The notes under the pieces were generated by a model. The model searched no databases and was not told the origin of the DNA. It was given only the letters and a program-made list of their open reading frames with translations. The translations under genes and the position numbers were made by a program. From Verrucomicrobiia bacterium (GTDB lineage Bacteria > Verrucomicrobiota > Verrucomicrobiia > Verrucomicrobiales > DEV007), in the NCBI GenBank assembly GCA_030427505.1, contig JAUICH010000030.1:1-62060 (forward strand): a DNA stretch of 62,060 nt. The letters run 5' to 3'. Numbering within the stretch: the stretch's first letter is position 1; each line of letters starts with the position of its first letter. Shown here piece by piece: positions 60,156 through 62,060 of the stretch.

Positions 60156-62060
60156 TACCAAAATTTCCACCAAGGCTTCGGTTTGTAAACTGGGTTCAGG
60201 GGTTTCAGGTCCAACGGCTTGCCTCCTGTATCGAACCTAACACCTCTAGGAATTCCAGCGATTGAAGATGTTGGGAGATTGGGATGATCAAATTCCACAT
60301 AAGATCCATCGCTAAATGCTTGACCAGCATTCGGTTCGGTTTTCGGAAAGGGCGCTCGCATTGCGTCCACCCCTCCGTGTCGATTAGCATTTATTGCTTC
60401 ATCAGTCTTAATTCCATTTAAGCTACTTTCATCCGGTTTAAGCAGGTGTTTGCGATCAGTGTAATGTCGAAATCGCTCGCTTGCACCTTCCGGGGCTTCA
60501 GACTTGGTCCTCGGTCCAAAACCGGGCAATCGGCCTCCGAAAAACTTGCCAAGACCACCTTTAATCAACAATGCGGCTGTGACAAGCTTGCCTCCACCCG
60601 ATACGCCTTTCATCGTCCGGGTTGCAGGATCAAGGTTCTTACTGGTAAGCCCCCCTTGTTCAAAGTCGAAAGTGGCCTCAGTCCCGCTGATCGCTTCATG
60701 TATCTCATTGGTACCGATCAGATCTCCGACGAGACCAAAAACACCAACGTAGGCCCCCATGCCCCATCCATCCTCCTCCGCCACCTGCCTAGCCGCAACG
60801 CCGACTGTCATCCCTCTCTTAGCCGAATGTTCAAGACCTCCAATTACGTCATTAGCTGAAGGGAAAATTCCCGGCATAATTGAGAAATCGCCGACTACAG
60901 GCACCTTGGGAATTTCATTTAATACTTTCTTGAGTCCCTCTCGCGAATCCAGTCCCAAGGGATCGAACATGGTCCAAGGATTCTGCACCACATAGGCATA
61001 CAAATTCGGTCCATCCACAAACCCAGCCGGGTCGCGGGTCATCCATGAACCGGTATCCAGATCGCGGTAGCGCATGCCTTCGTTGAGAGCGCCCCAGGAG
61101 TCTTCGTCCTTGGTATTGGCCCGCTGGCGGTCTTCGGTGGTGCCTTCCTCGCGGGTGCGAGTGCCGTAGGCTTCGTAGGAGGCTTTGTAGTTGAAGGCCA
61201 GGGTGTCGTCCGTTTCCGCCACAACGTCGCCCCGGCTGTTGTAGTACTTATACCCAGGCTCGCCGCCGCGCAGGCTGTAGAGGATGCCGCCGATGCCCCC
61301 ACCCCAGTCGCTGCCGCGGATGAACTCCACCTCCGGTGAAGCCGTGCCCACTGTAGCGGCGGTATCGTACTCCTGCACGCTGAGGCCCGCGCTGAAGCTC
61401 AGCCAGGTGTCTACGCCCGCCACGCCATGCGGCGTGGCGCCAGACTCGTCCCGCAGGGTGCGGCGGGTCCTGTAGTCGTAGGCGTATTCGTAAGTGTTCG
61501 ACAGGGCGCCGCCCATGCCGTCATCCACGAAGTCCACCGCTTCCAGGAGGCGGTTCTCCTCGTCGTATTCGTAGGTATCCGTGCCATCCGCATCCGTGCG
61601 GGTGATGCGATTGCCCACCGCGTCATAGGTGAAGGAAACGGTGGCGAGGTTCGCGCCACTGCCGTCGGTCTTCACATAACCGGTCACCTGGTTCAAGCCC
61701 AGGGTGCCGCCGGTGGCCTGGCCGTCGATTTCGTAGGTGTAGATCTCGTCGTCATTCCCGTCGCCGTCGGTGTCCACGGTCTTCAGGGTGCGGTTGTGGG
61801 CATCGTCGAAGGCATATCCGGTGTCCTGGCTCAGCACGCCACCCTCCAGGATCTGTTCCTGGGTCAGGCGATTCACGGCGTCGTAGCTGTTGATGACGGA
61901 TCGCGTGGGCCAGCCGGACATGGTTTCGTCGATCCGCGCCACGTTGCCCACCGCGTCGTAGGCGTAGGCATACTCATAGAAGATGTCTTCCACCTGCTGC
62001 GTGCCGTCCTGATAACCGGTGGCCAGGGTGGTCTTGCCCGCCGCGTCGTAGCTTTTCACC
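60155..62060 (-). CDS. Rhs-repeat polymorphic toxin (N-terminus outside window)
   Basis: The C-terminal 635 residues of an Rhs protein; the frame is open at the window end. Rhs/YD repeats are clear (YDAVGNVARIDE, SYDAVNRLTQE, YDAVGNRITRTDADGTDTYEYDEENRLLEAV). The core ends in LYAYVVQNPWTMFDPLGL at about residue 370 (counted from 62059). A unique tip of 264 residues follows, with a hydrophobic Gly-rich stretch and then HYTDRKHLL (532-540), a beginning typical of ADP-ribosyltransferase-like Rhs toxins of the HYD1/TreTu sort. That family call is tentative. Immunity gene 1 follows with a one-base overlap. Confidence 0.9.
   Translation of the reverse strand, partial: VKSYDAAGKTTLATGYQDGTQQVEDIFYEYAYAYDAVGNVARIDETMSGWPTRSVINSYDAVNRLTQEQILEGGVLSQDTGYAFDDAHNRTLKTVDTDGDGNDDEIYTYEIDGQATGGTLGLNQVTGYVKTDGSGANLATVSFTYDAVGNRITRTDADGTDTYEYDEENRLLEAVDFVDDGMGGALSNTYEYAYDYRTRRTLRDESGATPHGVAGVDTWLSFSAGLSVQEYDTAATVGTASPEVEFIRGSDWGGGIGGILYSLRGGEPGYKYYNSRGDVVAETDDTLAFNYKASYEAYGTRTREEGTTEDRQRANTKDEDSWGALNEGMRYRDLDTGSWMTRDPAGFVDGPNLYAYVVQNPWTMFDPLGLDSREGLKKVLNEIPKVPVVGDFSIMPGIFPSANDVIGGLEHSAKRGMTVGVAARQVAEEDGWGMGAYVGVFGLVGDLIGTNEIHEAISGTEATFDFEQGGLTSKNLDPATRTMKGVSGGGKLVTAALLIKGGLGKFFGGRLPGFGPRTKSEAPEGASERFRHYTDRKHLLKPDESSLNGIKTDEAINANRHGGVDAMRAPFPKTEPNAGQAFSDGSYVEFDHPNLPTSSIAGIPRGVRFDTGGKPLDLKPLNPVYKPKPWWKFW

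Overview
The window looks like the chromosome of a GC-rich Verrucomicrobiota bacterium, most likely near Opitutales/Puniceicoccaceae. The basis is family content: two PVC-type haem-binding dehydrogenase-like proteins with HEAT-like and cytochrome c parts, a formylglycine-type sulfatase, an SGNH hydrolase, a FG-GAP/VCBS protein, and word-like intergenic repeats. The taxonomy is inferred from the sequence and was not searched. I saw no rRNA, tRNA or CRISPR array.

Layout. (1) 1-13.2 kb: the 3' part of one giant open frame, over 4,400 residues, built from about 60 copies of a short (Y/F)-(A/V)-Q-(I/L)-G-H/N-G-G motif in beta-strand repeats, plus six copies of a second module and a kilobase-scale third-order repeat; probably a secreted adhesin-like protein. 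(2) 13.7-16.4 kb: two SDR oxidoreductases around an AraC regulator, with a divergent control region. (3) 17.3-24.4 kb: PVC haem protein, SulP transporter, and a two-component pair whose kinase has an ethylene-receptor-like membrane domain. (4) 24.4-25.7 kb: an IS5-like element and two MITEs joined end to end at shared CTAG sites. (5) 25.9-28.7 kb: ribH-nusB-ftsY with nested inverted repeats on both sides of nusB. (6) 28.8-43.4 kb: secreted and metabolic genes, including an SGNH / PVC haem / FG-GAP operon, a sulfatase, a 2OG-Fe(II) oxygenase and a Fic protein. (7) 43.8-53.0 kb: PhoD-like phosphatase, an esterase pair, a large acidic membrane protein, a thioredoxin-like protein, rplI and dnaB. 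(8) 53.0-62.06 kb: an Rhs polymorphic-toxin locus on the minus strand.

The Rhs locus has a main Rhs gene (N-terminus outside the window) with its toxin tip and immunity gene, then three displaced tip/immunity cassettes in different states of decay. The cassettes are separated by copies of one spacer repeat of about 400 bp. Three unrelated immunity genes end by reading into this repeat in the same frame and share the tail MN(P/S)RANQ. An IS4-family element with an 11-bp target duplication has split one cassette. The Rhs array, the giant repeat protein and the ethylene-receptor-like kinase are the items most worth pursuing.
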